A DNA stretch of 64,000 bases from Flammeovirgaceae bacterium UBA6059 (lineage in GTDB: Bacteria > Bacteroidota > Bacteroidia > Cytophagales > Cyclobacteriaceae), in the NCBI GenBank assembly GCA_002435755.1, contig DIYH01000013.1:124001-188000 (forward strand), read 5' to 3'. The notes below the pieces were generated by a model that was given only the letters and a program-made list of their open reading frames with translations, was not told where the DNA came from and searched no databases. This document shows, one piece after another, positions 16,746-25,020 of this stretch (the first letter of the stretch is position 1; each line of letters opens with the position of its first letter). Both the position numbers and the translations under genes were made by a program.

Positions 16746-19369
16746 AAGTCAACATCTAACATAACGGTAGTTCCCTGGCCAGGGCTGGACTCAATATTGA
16801 TCTTACCATTGAAGGTTTCAATGCGACGTTTCATATTTGAGAGGCCTATACCCTTGTTTTTTAACTTGGTCACGTCAAAGCCAACTCCGTCATCTTCTAT
16901 TATTAAAGATAGGCTGTTATCAGCTAATAATAACTGTATCATAACTTCATCCGCTCTGGCATATTTGGTGATATTAGTGACCGACTCTTGAAAAATCCTA
17001 AAGAGGTTGAGTTCGAGTAGCTCATCAAACCTTCTGTTACCTACATCCTCATAGTAGACGTAATCAGTTTTCTGGACTTTTTTAAGCCTGTTCACTTCAT
17101 CGGCTATCGCAAATGAAAGTCCCATGCTTTTTAATGTACTGGGTGAGAGATTGTGCGAAACATCACGAACTTCGTTGATAATGTTATTCAGAACATCGAT
17201 GTTTTCGCTAATTAATTCGGGCTTGCTTTTACAGACTTGTAGTGAGATAGAAAGCGTTGCTAGTCGTTGCTGGATCCCATCATGTAGCTCATGAGCAAGC
17301 CTTGATCGCTCAAGGTCTTCGGCATTCATTGAGGCCAGCATGACTTCTTTTTGAAGCCTAGCAGCTACCACCTCTTCTTGAAGCTTGTTTCGCTCTGTTA
17401 CGTCTCGCCCAATGTTTCCGAAGCAAAGGAATCGACCATGCTCATCGTTCACTGCCACTACAACGCTATCAATGGTCAACTTTTTTCCATCTAATGGTCG
17501 GTATACGTCTACTTCCTCCCGGTCGACACCTCCGTTTTTTATAAGGTTGAGCACATTGAGTCTCCTTCGCTCAAACTGCTCCCGATCCATTACATCACCA
17601 ACGTACTTTCCCAGATAGTCATCACTACCGTAGAAATTGGTAGCCACCTTATTCATATAGAGAAACTTCATCTCACGGTCAAAAAAGGCTACAAAGTCAC
17701 CGCTGTTATCAAGTACGGAAAGCATCGTGCGATTTGCCTCATCCTGTTGCTTGGCCTTAGTTATGTCCCTGCTTACTCCAAGCAACCCAATGACCTGGTC
17801 GTCTTTGTCCAATATTGGCAGGTTAGTGGATTGCACCCAACGAAGAGCCCCATTCTTGTCGATGAACGACTTTTCAATGTTCACAAAAGACTTACCTTCA
17901 TTTACTACTGCTTGCTCCTGATCAATGAACTGATCTGCATTTTCAGCATGTATATCATGGTCCGTTTTTCCTTTGAAGTCTTGCCAGGAAGTAAGCCCAA
18001 TTACTTCGGCCATGGACTGACTTGCCACTATAAACTTTCTCTCTCGGTCTTTAATGAAAATGTAATCAAACGCATTATCCATCATACTGACCATATATCG
18101 ATTGAGCGATGCATAAGCTGAGATATCTTCAGTAAAACAAGACAGCCCTATGACCTTAGTGTCAACCAATACAGGGTTGAAGTAGGTAACAAAGGTCTTG
18201 TAGGTGCCTGTGATATCTGTATAGTCTTCAATATCATATTTTTCTCCTGAGAGCCCCCTTGCATAGCGCTCAAGCCACTTATCTCTGAATTGCCGTGGTA
18301 TCAAATCGATCAGACTGTTTCCTTCTCTGATCTCTCTGCCTGAGATGGCATGAATAAAGCGCGCGAAGTTGGAGTTGTATACAACAATATTGAGATTGAA
18401 GTCGACCAGGTAAATTAATCCTGTTGAGTTCTCTATGAGTGATTCGAGATTCACTTTGTAGGCTTCCAAGGCTTGTTCTGCTGCTTTACGCTTATTGATC
18501 AGAGATTTTAAAGTAAACCCCCATGCTATGAGCATGGAGATAATTCCAAACGCAATAGCACTTATGATGAAAATGAGATCGGTGTTATAAGCATCACTTG
18601 ATTGCCGGTCTAATCCCCATTTTTGCATCAATTCTACTCTCCTGGATTCAGATATTTGAGCCAATGCTTTATTTATGATCGATGTAAGGATCCTGTAGTC
18701 CTTCCTGATACTGAAAACTGCCTCATAAGCCTTATCAGGAACAAGGTAAACCAAGTGAATGCCTGGTATTACGTTAGTCGATAGGTAATAGTCCAGATCA
18801 ATAGCTCCGAAGTAATAGTCGACTTGTCCTGTGAGAAGGGCTGCTACAATCTCGCCGCGATCAACCAACTCTACCTTTTCGAAAACATCGATGCTGTCAA
18901 CGAAATCTATTGAGAACTGGTCACCTTTTTGGACAGCTACTTTTTTGCCTGCGAGATCTACTAGACCATTGACTTTCGGACTGTTTATATGACCATAGAA
19001 GCCTGCATCAAACCTGATGTAAGGAGTACTAAAGTTTAAGAATGAACTTCGCACTTCCATTGGCGAAGAATAGGTAAGGCCATCAATTTGACGATTTTTT
19101 ACCTGATCCACCAGATCAGACCAATTGCCGGTTTTGATGGTGATCTCAAGGCCAGTGAGCTGCTCGATTTCATCTAGCATATCCCTGTCATAGCCTTCTA
19201 CTCGTCCAAACTCATTGATGATGACAAGAGGAGCCCAATCTTCATCTGCACCGAACGTCACTTCTTTGTGAAGCTCTATCCAGGTTTTCTCTTCCTGAGA
19301 GAGATCCAACTGGCTGAATCCCACAAGCGGTACGAACGTACAGAATGTTATGATCACTAACCTGCGCAT
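16742..19369 (-). CDS. Hybrid-input sensor histidine kinase: periplasmic SBP_bac_3 domain, three PAS domains, HisKA_3/HATPase
   Basis: An 875-residue NarX/DesK-class kinase. A TTG eight codons upstream is in frame, but the ATG with AAGGA upstream and an immediate signal peptide (MRRLVIITFCTFVPLVGFSQ) is preferred. Order: signal peptide; venus-flytrap solute-binding domain of the SBP_bac_3/BvgS type (about 25-255); one transmembrane helix (about 262-288); three PAS/PAC modules (about 300-420, 430-545, 550-665); HisKA_3 with the phospho-His in LAHELHDGIQQRL; HATPase with N-box QESVTNITKYA and G1 DDGVGFD, ending GIGLSNMKRR. The VFT module suggests direct sensing of an amino acid or similar solute. 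Coupled to the response regulator downstream. Confidence 0.93.
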   Translation of the reverse strand: MRRLVIITFCTFVPLVGFSQLDLSQEEKTWIELHKEVTFGADEDWAPLVIINEFGRVEGYDRDMLDEIEQLTGLEITIKTGNWSDLVDQVKNRQIDGLTYSSPMEVRSSFLNFSTPYIRFDAGFYGHINSPKVNGLVDLAGKKVAVQKGDQFSIDFVDSIDVFEKVELVDRGEIVAALLTGQVDYYFGAIDLDYYLSTNVIPGIHLVYLVPDKAYEAVFSIRKDYRILTSIINKALAQISESRRVELMQKWGLDRQSSDAYNTDLIFIISAIAFGIISMLIAWGFTLKSLINKRKAAEQALEAYKVNLESLIENSTGLIYLVDFNLNIVVYNSNFARFIHAISGREIREGNSLIDLIPRQFRDKWLERYARGLSGEKYDIEDYTDITGTYKTFVTYFNPVLVDTKVIGLSCFTEDISAYASLNRYMVSMMDNAFDYIFIKDRERKFIVASQSMAEVIGLTSWQDFKGKTDHDIHAENADQFIDQEQAVVNEGKSFVNIEKSFIDKNGALRWVQSTNLPILDKDDQVIGLLGVSRDITKAKQQDEANRTMLSVLDNSGDFVAFFDREMKFLYMNKVATNFYGSDDYLGKYVGDVMDREQFERRRLNVLNLIKNGGVDREEVDVYRPLDGKKLTIDSVVVAVNDEHGRFLCFGNIGRDVTERNKLQEEVVAARLQKEVMLASMNAEDLERSRLAHELHDGIQQRLATLSISLQVCKSKPELISENIDVLNNIINEVRDVSHNLSPSTLKSMGLSFAIADEVNRLKKVQKTDYVYYEDVGNRRFDELLELNLFRIFQESVTNITKYARADEVMIQLLLADNSLSLIIEDDGVGFDVTKLKNKGIGLSNMKRRIETFNGKINIESSPGQGTTVMLDVDL

Positions 19370-19485
19370 TTGTAGTATCCTTAAATGTGACAATCAAAAT
19401 GCCACATTCCTATAAAGATAGGCCGGGCTCAACAAAGCTCGGCCAGGAAATTAGCAAGTTATCTTAGCGGTATATCTATAGGTGT

Positions 19486-21099
19486 TTATTGAAAGAATAC
19501 TATCAGAGCGCCTAAAATAACAGCTGCATATAGCAGAAGTAATATGTATTTTTTGTGCCAGTTGCTATTGAAGCTATATTCTGAAAACTGTTCCTGGTTA
19601 TAGGTCAGCGCAGCAGTGTTCGTTTTGCTGGCAGGTATTACCATCAGACTCATCGACACCCCAGTAAGAAACGTGACCAAAAAACCTGTTAGGTTCCACC
19701 AGAGCCAGGATATATTTGCGAAATAGACCCAAAGCATCAAGTTGAATAGGAACCCAAGGATGAGTCCTGTTAGAGCTCCCAGGTTATTAGTACGGGTAGT
19801 GAAGAGACCCAGCAGGAACACACCAAGGATTGGTCCATTGGCTAGTGAGCTGATCTTGTTTATTGATACGATGATGCTATCGCTAATACCTCCTACATAG
19901 AAAGCGAAGATCATACAAGTGGTACCCCAAAAAACTGTTAAGCCTTTACTGATCCACAATTCTCCTTTCTCAGTGATATCGAGTTTCAAGCCGTCCTTTA
20001 TGATGTCCTGCATGGTAGTTGCGCTCAGAGAGTTGATCGTACTATCTAAAGATGACATGGCAGCCGAAAAAAGGCCGACGAAAAACAGGCCTACAAATCC
20101 AGGTGCAAACTGGGATTGAACAAACACTGGTAGCGCCAGATCAATGATCTTGCCGCCATTTTCATTTTCCGGTAGGCTGGTATAAAAGCCAGGATCGATC
20201 ACCGTATATGCTCCCAAACAAATACCCAGGAACAAGTAAGTTAGTACCAGTGGGAAACGTAACATCCCGTTGAGGAACAACGAGTTGAGTGTTGCCGCGG
20301 TATCTTTAGTAGAGAGCTGTCGCTGTACTTGTGTCTGGTCAAACCCATAATAGGCTATGTACAGGAATATGCCTCCGAAGAACATCGGCCAGAAAGCAAA
20401 ATCATTCCCATTTACTCCAAAATTGCTAAAATCAACCGCTTGAAGTCTTTCCGGTGCAATCTTCTCAACCATCGAAGAGAATCCTCCCAATAAGTCTACC
20501 GAAATGAATATAACGAAGAGGATACTGGTATACAGAATGATCATCTGAATGACGTCTGAGAGGATCACTGCCTTCATACCACCAATGGTATCATAGACAA
20601 TAGTGATAATGCCCAGGACAATCACAGACCAAAAGAAATTGATACCGGTACAGAATGAAATGACATGAGAAACACCATAGATGATGACACCCGTTGCGAA
20701 AGCCCTTAGTAACTGAAACAGAACGCTCAGAGCGATCCTGGTGCTAGTTCCAAATCGATCCCCCAGGTATTGATAGATCGAAATGACCCCTCTTTTCTTG
20801 AATACCGGAAGAACGAAAATCATAAGAAACACCATGGCAACTGGTACAGCGAGTTCGTATTGTAACCAAACCATGCCACCACCAACAGCAAACGCCACAA
20901 AGGCGGGTGCTCCGAGAATGCTATTTGTAGAGCATTGGGAAGCCATAATAGACATTGCGGTAGGAAATGCTCCAAAAGAGTTACCACCCAGGTAATAGTC
21001 TTTTTGGTTCTTTTGTCCTCTGGACAGATATACACTGAGCATGATCATGCCAACTAAGTAGAGCCCAATGATGACCCAGTCTAGTACTGCTATTTGCAT
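19486..21099 (-). CDS. Sodium:solute symporter (SSS family)
   Basis: A 537-residue membrane transporter with about 13-14 predicted helices. An in-frame TTG lies 26 codons upstream, but the ATG giving MQIAVLDWVIIGLYLVGM puts the first helix at the N-terminus as in the family. Family signs: DYYLGGNSFGAFPTAMSIMASQCSTNSILG, the FAVGGGMVWLQYE helix, and AAMSSLDSTINSLSATTMQDI in the middle. SSS proteins couple sodium entry to uptake of sugars, sialic acid, pantothenate or carboxylates; the substrate is not evident. The gene is alone on its strand, divergent from the small membrane-protein operon. Confidence 0.93.
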   Translation of the reverse strand: MQIAVLDWVIIGLYLVGMIMLSVYLSRGQKNQKDYYLGGNSFGAFPTAMSIMASQCSTNSILGAPAFVAFAVGGGMVWLQYELAVPVAMVFLMIFVLPVFKKRGVISIYQYLGDRFGTSTRIALSVLFQLLRAFATGVIIYGVSHVISFCTGINFFWSVIVLGIITIVYDTIGGMKAVILSDVIQMIILYTSILFVIFISVDLLGGFSSMVEKIAPERLQAVDFSNFGVNGNDFAFWPMFFGGIFLYIAYYGFDQTQVQRQLSTKDTAATLNSLFLNGMLRFPLVLTYLFLGICLGAYTVIDPGFYTSLPENENGGKIIDLALPVFVQSQFAPGFVGLFFVGLFSAAMSSLDSTINSLSATTMQDIIKDGLKLDITEKGELWISKGLTVFWGTTCMIFAFYVGGISDSIIVSINKISSLANGPILGVFLLGLFTTRTNNLGALTGLILGFLFNLMLWVYFANISWLWWNLTGFLVTFLTGVSMSLMVIPASKTNTAALTYNQEQFSEYSFNSNWHKKYILLLLYAAVILGALIVFFQ

Positions 21100-21151
21100 A
21101 AGAATAGGTTTGGTTTTGTGTGAAGCAACTAAATTTATACAAAATGGAACG

Positions 21152-21379
21152 ATGCACATGAGCAATCTTCGAAACAAGTGGCTGATCTATGCGATTACAG
21201 GATTAGTAGTATTCGGTTTTGGAATATCGCTGACAGGGGAAGCTATCATAATGAAAATGCTACAACCAGAGTCCTTGGGATGGGTGGCTTATGGTACTTT
21301 AGCCCTGATAGTTGTCAATTCAGGACTGTGCCTGTTTGGTCAGGGTGTGATCTACAGAGTGAAAATGGAAATGAATTAA
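21152..21379 (+). CDS. Small two-helix membrane protein
   Basis: A 75-residue protein (73 if the second ATG, six bases on, is used; a GGAAC element sits at a suitable distance for the second). It has two hydrophobic helices: about 11-32 (YAITGLVVFGFGISLTGEA) and about 44-67. A longer reading from further upstream would overlap the divergent symporter gene and adds no recognisable sequence. It ends in TAATG, the A of its stop being the first base of the DUF3253 gene. Function unknown; first gene of a tight three-gene unit. Confidence 0.7.
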   Translation: MHMSNLRNKWLIYAITGLVVFGFGISLTGEAIIMKMLQPESLGWVAYGTLALIVVNSGLCLFGQGVIYRVKMEMN

Positions 21380-21624
21380 TGAATGATATTGGAGTAGTGA
21401 TCATAAACATGATTTCTGAAAGGGGAGAGGACAAAAGTGTTTGTCCCTCTGAGATAGCTCGGCGAATATGGCCTGAAGAGTGGAGGTCCCGAATGGATGA
21501 AATACGAAGGGAGGCCTATAGGCTGGCACGCATGGAGAGGATCAGTATCACTCAAGGTGGTAAGGTTGTAGACCCTTCAACTGTCAAAGGACCTATTAGA
21601 CTTACTTTAAACAGACTTCAATGA
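21379..21624 (+). CDS. DUF3253 protein (winged-helix-like)
   Basis: An 81-residue protein that is essentially one DUF3253 domain: VCPSEIARRIWPEEWRSRM, then VRR/IRREAYRLAR, ISITQGGKVVDPSTVKGPIRL. The spacing of helices and the beta hairpin suggests a winged helix and hence nucleic-acid binding, but this has not been shown. An upstream in-frame extension of 67 codons reads through the previous gene in another frame and is a shadow; the start at the TAATG junction is preferred. Overlaps the next gene by four bases. Confidence 0.85.
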   Translation: MNDIGVVIINMISERGEDKSVCPSEIARRIWPEEWRSRMDEIRREAYRLARMERISITQGGKVVDPSTVKGPIRLTLNRLQ

Positions 21625-21833
21625 TTTGGCTGGTTTCATTTCTCGTGTTGGCGCTTGTCGCACAGGTGGTTCTCTTTTTTGTCATTAGAAGAAAGAAAAA
21701 GGAAATGCAGTCCAACGATATACTGCATCGTTACAACATCAACTCCCGCGCTGATCTTTACAAAGCTTTGGCGCGACAAGATCTTGATGAAACAGACCGG
21801 CAAGAACTTCAGGCGATTTATGATAGGGACTGA
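21621..21833 (+). CDS. Small single-helix membrane protein
   Basis: A 70-residue protein with one N-terminal transmembrane helix (about 2-22, IWLVSFLVLALVAQVVLFFVI), a basic RRKKK stop-transfer run and a charged soluble tail with an LYKALARQDLDETDRQEL helix. It overlaps the DUF3253 gene by ATGA, so translation is probably coupled. No family recognised. Position suggests that the three small genes act together. Confidence 0.65.
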   Translation: MIWLVSFLVLALVAQVVLFFVIRRKKKEMQSNDILHRYNINSRADLYKALARQDLDETDRQELQAIYDRD

Positions 21834-21957
21834 CGTTGGCCGCCGGACAACCTAAGGAACAAAATGCTTGTGTGTCATACACGATTAACACCTTATCAAG
21901 GTATAGTTTCATGTTTGCTATGACTAAATTGATACATTCGAAAAGTGACCGTGGCTA

Positions 21958-23190
21958 CTAGTCCGTCTTTCCATTTTTTTCCATTGCTTTCTCATTAACG
22001 ATCAGTCCCAAGCCTGGCTCTGAAGGTACGGTCAGATAGCCATCAGCGAAATCAAAATAGTTATCGAAAAGATGGAACAGACTACCATATCCCTGATCAA
22101 CGCGCTTACCGGCGTACTCCTGGAAAGTTGCTCCATTGGGGATAGAGGCCAATAACTGAATGCTGGCAGCTGTGGCTAGTGTGGGCTTGGCATTGTGTAC
22201 CATTATTTGCTTTCCAAAGGCATGTGCCATGGATGCCGTCTTTCTGCACTCTGTTATGCCACCACATTTGATCACGTCGGCATTGATGTAATCCACATTG
22301 GATATGGTAATGAGATCCTTCATCATCCATTTATTGTACTCGTGTTCACCAGCCATTACGGGTACGTCTAATGCATCGACAACCTGTCTTAGCCCTAGGT
22401 AGTCCTGCTGAAAGACCGGTTCTTCTATCGCATAGACATTAAAATCATTGATGATACGCTTGCTCATCAATATGGCGTCAGCAGGTAAGTAGCCATTGTT
22501 GAAATCAACCATGAGCCGGATATCATCACCTATAGCGTTTCTTATCTCTTTGATACATTGATAAATCTCATTATCAGGGTAAGGGTTGACATTTTCCTGC
22601 CGGATACCCATCCGTGCTTTCACGGCTTTATAGCCTTGCTCAATAAAAGAAGCCGCCTTCTGAGCCATTTCCAATGGGGACATGTAATCATCACCCTTTG
22701 ATCGGCTGTATGAGCCATATACCTGGATCTTGTCTTTGCCGTTTCCTCCCAGCAGTTTGTGGACTGGCATATTGAGCAGTTTGCCTTTGAGGTCCCAAAG
22801 TGCGCTATCGATACCGGCCAAAGTGCCGGGATGAATACCTGCCACACCGGCCTCCATACCCTTCAGGTAAGCCTCATGCCAAATACCCTCGCTATCAAAA
22901 GGGTCTTTGCCTACTATGTATTGTTTCAGTTGCTTATCGATATAGAGATTAGCAAATTTCTTGTTCGCTCCGTCGCTTTCTGCCCATCCGCTTACGCCAG
23001 CGTTAGTTTCGATCTTAACGAAATGTGCTTTCTTGAAATAGTAGCCTTTGACATTTGTTATTTTGATGTCATCGGGTGTTGATAAAGATTTATCGATAGA
23101 CGATTTCTTTTCTGACCCGCTTCCTGATAATGGGAGAGAAAGACCAAGAGCTCCGAGAGATGTATTTCTAATAAATGACTTTCTATCCAT
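21958..23190 (-). CDS. Exported enolase-superfamily enzyme (mandelate racemase/muconate lactonizing type)
   Basis: A 410-residue member of the MR/MLE group. N-terminal capping domain, then a barrel with catalytic K-x-R in VKARMG, metal ligands Asp in MVDFNNGY, Glu in AIEEPV, Glu in AGEHEYN, and a His in MVHNAKPT. Enzymes with this set abstract the alpha proton of a carboxylate, mostly as acid-sugar dehydratases or racemases; the exact substrate cannot be read. Unusually it begins with an export-type leader (RKSFIRNTSLGALGLSLPL, Tat-like but lacking a clean twin arginine), implying a periplasmic enzyme. It is 11 bases downstream of the WD40 gene, so probably co-transcribed. The hexuronate operon lies nearby, which fits acid-sugar metabolism but does not prove it. 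Confidence 0.9.
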   Translation of the reverse strand: MDRKSFIRNTSLGALGLSLPLSGSGSEKKSSIDKSLSTPDDIKITNVKGYYFKKAHFVKIETNAGVSGWAESDGANKKFANLYIDKQLKQYIVGKDPFDSEGIWHEAYLKGMEAGVAGIHPGTLAGIDSALWDLKGKLLNMPVHKLLGGNGKDKIQVYGSYSRSKGDDYMSPLEMAQKAASFIEQGYKAVKARMGIRQENVNPYPDNEIYQCIKEIRNAIGDDIRLMVDFNNGYLPADAILMSKRIINDFNVYAIEEPVFQQDYLGLRQVVDALDVPVMAGEHEYNKWMMKDLITISNVDYINADVIKCGGITECRKTASMAHAFGKQIMVHNAKPTLATAASIQLLASIPNGATFQEYAGKRVDQGYGSLFHLFDNYFDFADGYLTVPSEPGLGLIVNEKAMEKNGKTD

Positions 23191-23201
23191 GTTTTCGTGA
23201 A

Positions 23202-24308
23202 TCAGTTACTCTTCTTATTGTAATCAACCTGCTCTTTTTTTATGCCTTCGTGCCTTCTTTCATTCAGATCAGGGTCTTCACCCATCCATGCCCATAGTTT
23301 GATCAGACCATTTTGATGAGCACTCACCAGAAAACTCCCATCCTCGTTAAAGTCAATGTATTCGGCATGATCGCCTGCCCATGCTTTATGTGCTACGGGT
23401 ATGCGGTCATTCTTATACTTGAAAATATCACTTACGCGGTAGACCCAAATGTTTGAATCATGACCGGTAAAAGCAATATATCTTCCATTAGGATGCCAGG
23501 ATACGGTCTCCATCTTACGACCGGTGTGATTAAATATGCGCTTCCTCTCACCTGACTCCCATTCCCAAATAGCAATTGTTCCCTTTACTGGATTATTGCT
23601 TGCAGCTACGATATGCTTGCCATCAGGAGAAAATGAGGCTGCTGTGAACACTTCTTTGCCCTCCACTGTGCTGAGTTCCTGTACTTCCGTCCAGTCTGCT
23701 GTCTCATAGACCCTTACCTTGTTGTGACCTGCAGCCAGCAGGTACTTATCATCTTGAGTAAAAAAGAGCTCGTTACAAGTCGCTCCATAGTTGATGGTAG
23801 CTATTTCCTTACCCTCTGGCATGTCAAATACACGAATAAAGCCTGTTTGATTTCCCTGGGCATCTTTTGATTCCTCCTCTCCGGAAACAAGAAGTGATCC
23901 TTTGTTTGACCAGGTCAGACCGTCTATTCCATTTTTATGTTTGATCTCTTTCAGGTTTTTACCAGTCTTGGCATCAAACACTGTTACCAGGTAATCCTCG
24001 CTTCCTACTGCAACATATTTTCCATCTGAAGAGAATCCCGCCCTCTCAGCCTCCTGGGCCACATACTGTCGCCAGAGCTCTGCACCGTCGGAAGTACGCC
24101 ACATAACTACCGAGTAGTCATACTTCGTAGCGCTTATGATATACTTTCCGTCCTTTGAAAATTCTACACTTTCAACAGAGCCTGGCTCACCTAATGCATC
24201 GGCTACCCTGGACCATACAGGCTCTAGCCTCAGTTGATAATCGTAACGCTGCTGTGCGTGGGCAAATTGGATAAGACATAGTGCCAGAATAGAGAGAGTT
24301 AAGCGCAT
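23202..24308 (-). CDS. Secreted WD40-repeat beta-propeller protein
   Basis: A 368-residue protein with signal peptide (1-18, ending AHAQ) and about seven WD40 blades, for instance those with VEFSKDGKYIISATKYDYSV, GFSSDGKYVAVGSEDYLVTVFD and AASFSPDGKHIVAASNN. The last blade ends in LIKLWAW followed by a charged tail. Propellers of this kind serve as binding scaffolds; no catalytic residue is evident. It is upstream of the enolase-superfamily gene on the same strand with an 11-base gap, so the two are likely one operon. Confidence 0.9.
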   Translation of the reverse strand: MRLTLSILALCLIQFAHAQQRYDYQLRLEPVWSRVADALGEPGSVESVEFSKDGKYIISATKYDYSVVMWRTSDGAELWRQYVAQEAERAGFSSDGKYVAVGSEDYLVTVFDAKTGKNLKEIKHKNGIDGLTWSNKGSLLVSGEEESKDAQGNQTGFIRVFDMPEGKEIATINYGATCNELFFTQDDKYLLAAGHNKVRVYETADWTEVQELSTVEGKEVFTAASFSPDGKHIVAASNNPVKGTIAIWEWESGERKRIFNHTGRKMETVSWHPNGRYIAFTGHDSNIWVYRVSDIFKYKNDRIPVAHKAWAGDHAEYIDFNEDGSFLVSAHQNGLIKLWAWMGEDPDLNERRHEGIKKEQVDYNKKSN

Positions 24309-24408
24309 GAATAAAGCTGTGATTTCTTGTAAGACGAATAAAAAGACTGTGGCCCTGTATAGTACTGTAGTAGTTTTAAGCAGGGTAAGCCTTTAAAGAA
24401 CACGTCTA

Positions 24409-25020
24409 ATGGCTATGAAAATCATTGGAATTGGAGCGAATTACTATGATGCGCAAGAAACCAAAGGTCCAAAGCCAGTTGAGCTAATGATCTTTAGCAA
24501 GCCGTCTACCTCACTTGCTAGCGGTAGTGTCTTTCACTACCCGAAGTATATAAAAGAAGTGTTTTATGAAATGGAGATCGTGCTAAAGATATCAAGACGC
24601 TTGAAAGACGTAACTGAGGACCAAGCCTTTGAGGCTTTTGATGAGATATGTCTAGGTATAGACTGGACTGCCAAAGACCTGCAAAAACAAGCTAAATCAA
24701 AAGGCTGGCCATGGGCCTTTGCTAAGGGTTTTGACGAAGCTGCCTTCTTGGGAGAGTGGCTACCAGTCTCCCACTTTGATAATGTAAGAGCATTGGACCT
24801 TACTTTCAAAGTGAATGGAGAAGTCAAACTCAAAGGAAACACTATGCAGGTGATCGCGTCTTACGAACAGATCATATCTGAAACCTCAAAGTATATGACA
24901 CTGGAGCCAGGAGACCTTATCATGACAGGTACACCACCCAAGCCAGGCCCAATACACAAAGGCGACCACTGTGAAGGGTATATAGGAGATACAAAATACC
25001 TGGACTTTGAGGTGGTATGA
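24409..25020 (+). CDS. Fumarylacetoacetate hydrolase-family protein (acylpyruvase/YcgM type)
   Basis: A 203-residue FAH-fold enzyme, the length of single-domain members such as YcgM and FAHD1. Metal-site acidic residues are visible in FYEMEIVLKI (ExE) and the later GIDWTAKD Asp; the C-terminal signature LEPGDLIMTGTPPKPGP is intact. Members hydrolyse or decarboxylate 2-oxo acids such as acylpyruvate or oxaloacetate. The stop overlaps the start of the secreted beta-helix gene by four bases, an odd pairing of a cytosolic enzyme with an exported protein. Substrate not determined. Confidence 0.9.
   Translation: MAMKIIGIGANYYDAQETKGPKPVELMIFSKPSTSLASGSVFHYPKYIKEVFYEMEIVLKISRRLKDVTEDQAFEAFDEICLGIDWTAKDLQKQAKSKGWPWAFAKGFDEAAFLGEWLPVSHFDNVRALDLTFKVNGEVKLKGNTMQVIASYEQIISETSKYMTLEPGDLIMTGTPPKPGPIHKGDHCEGYIGDTKYLDFEVV

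Noticed and set aside
21178..21378. Long upstream reading of the DUF3253 gene
   Set aside because: It is an alternate frame of the small membrane-protein gene; DUF3253 similarity begins exactly at the TAATG junction.
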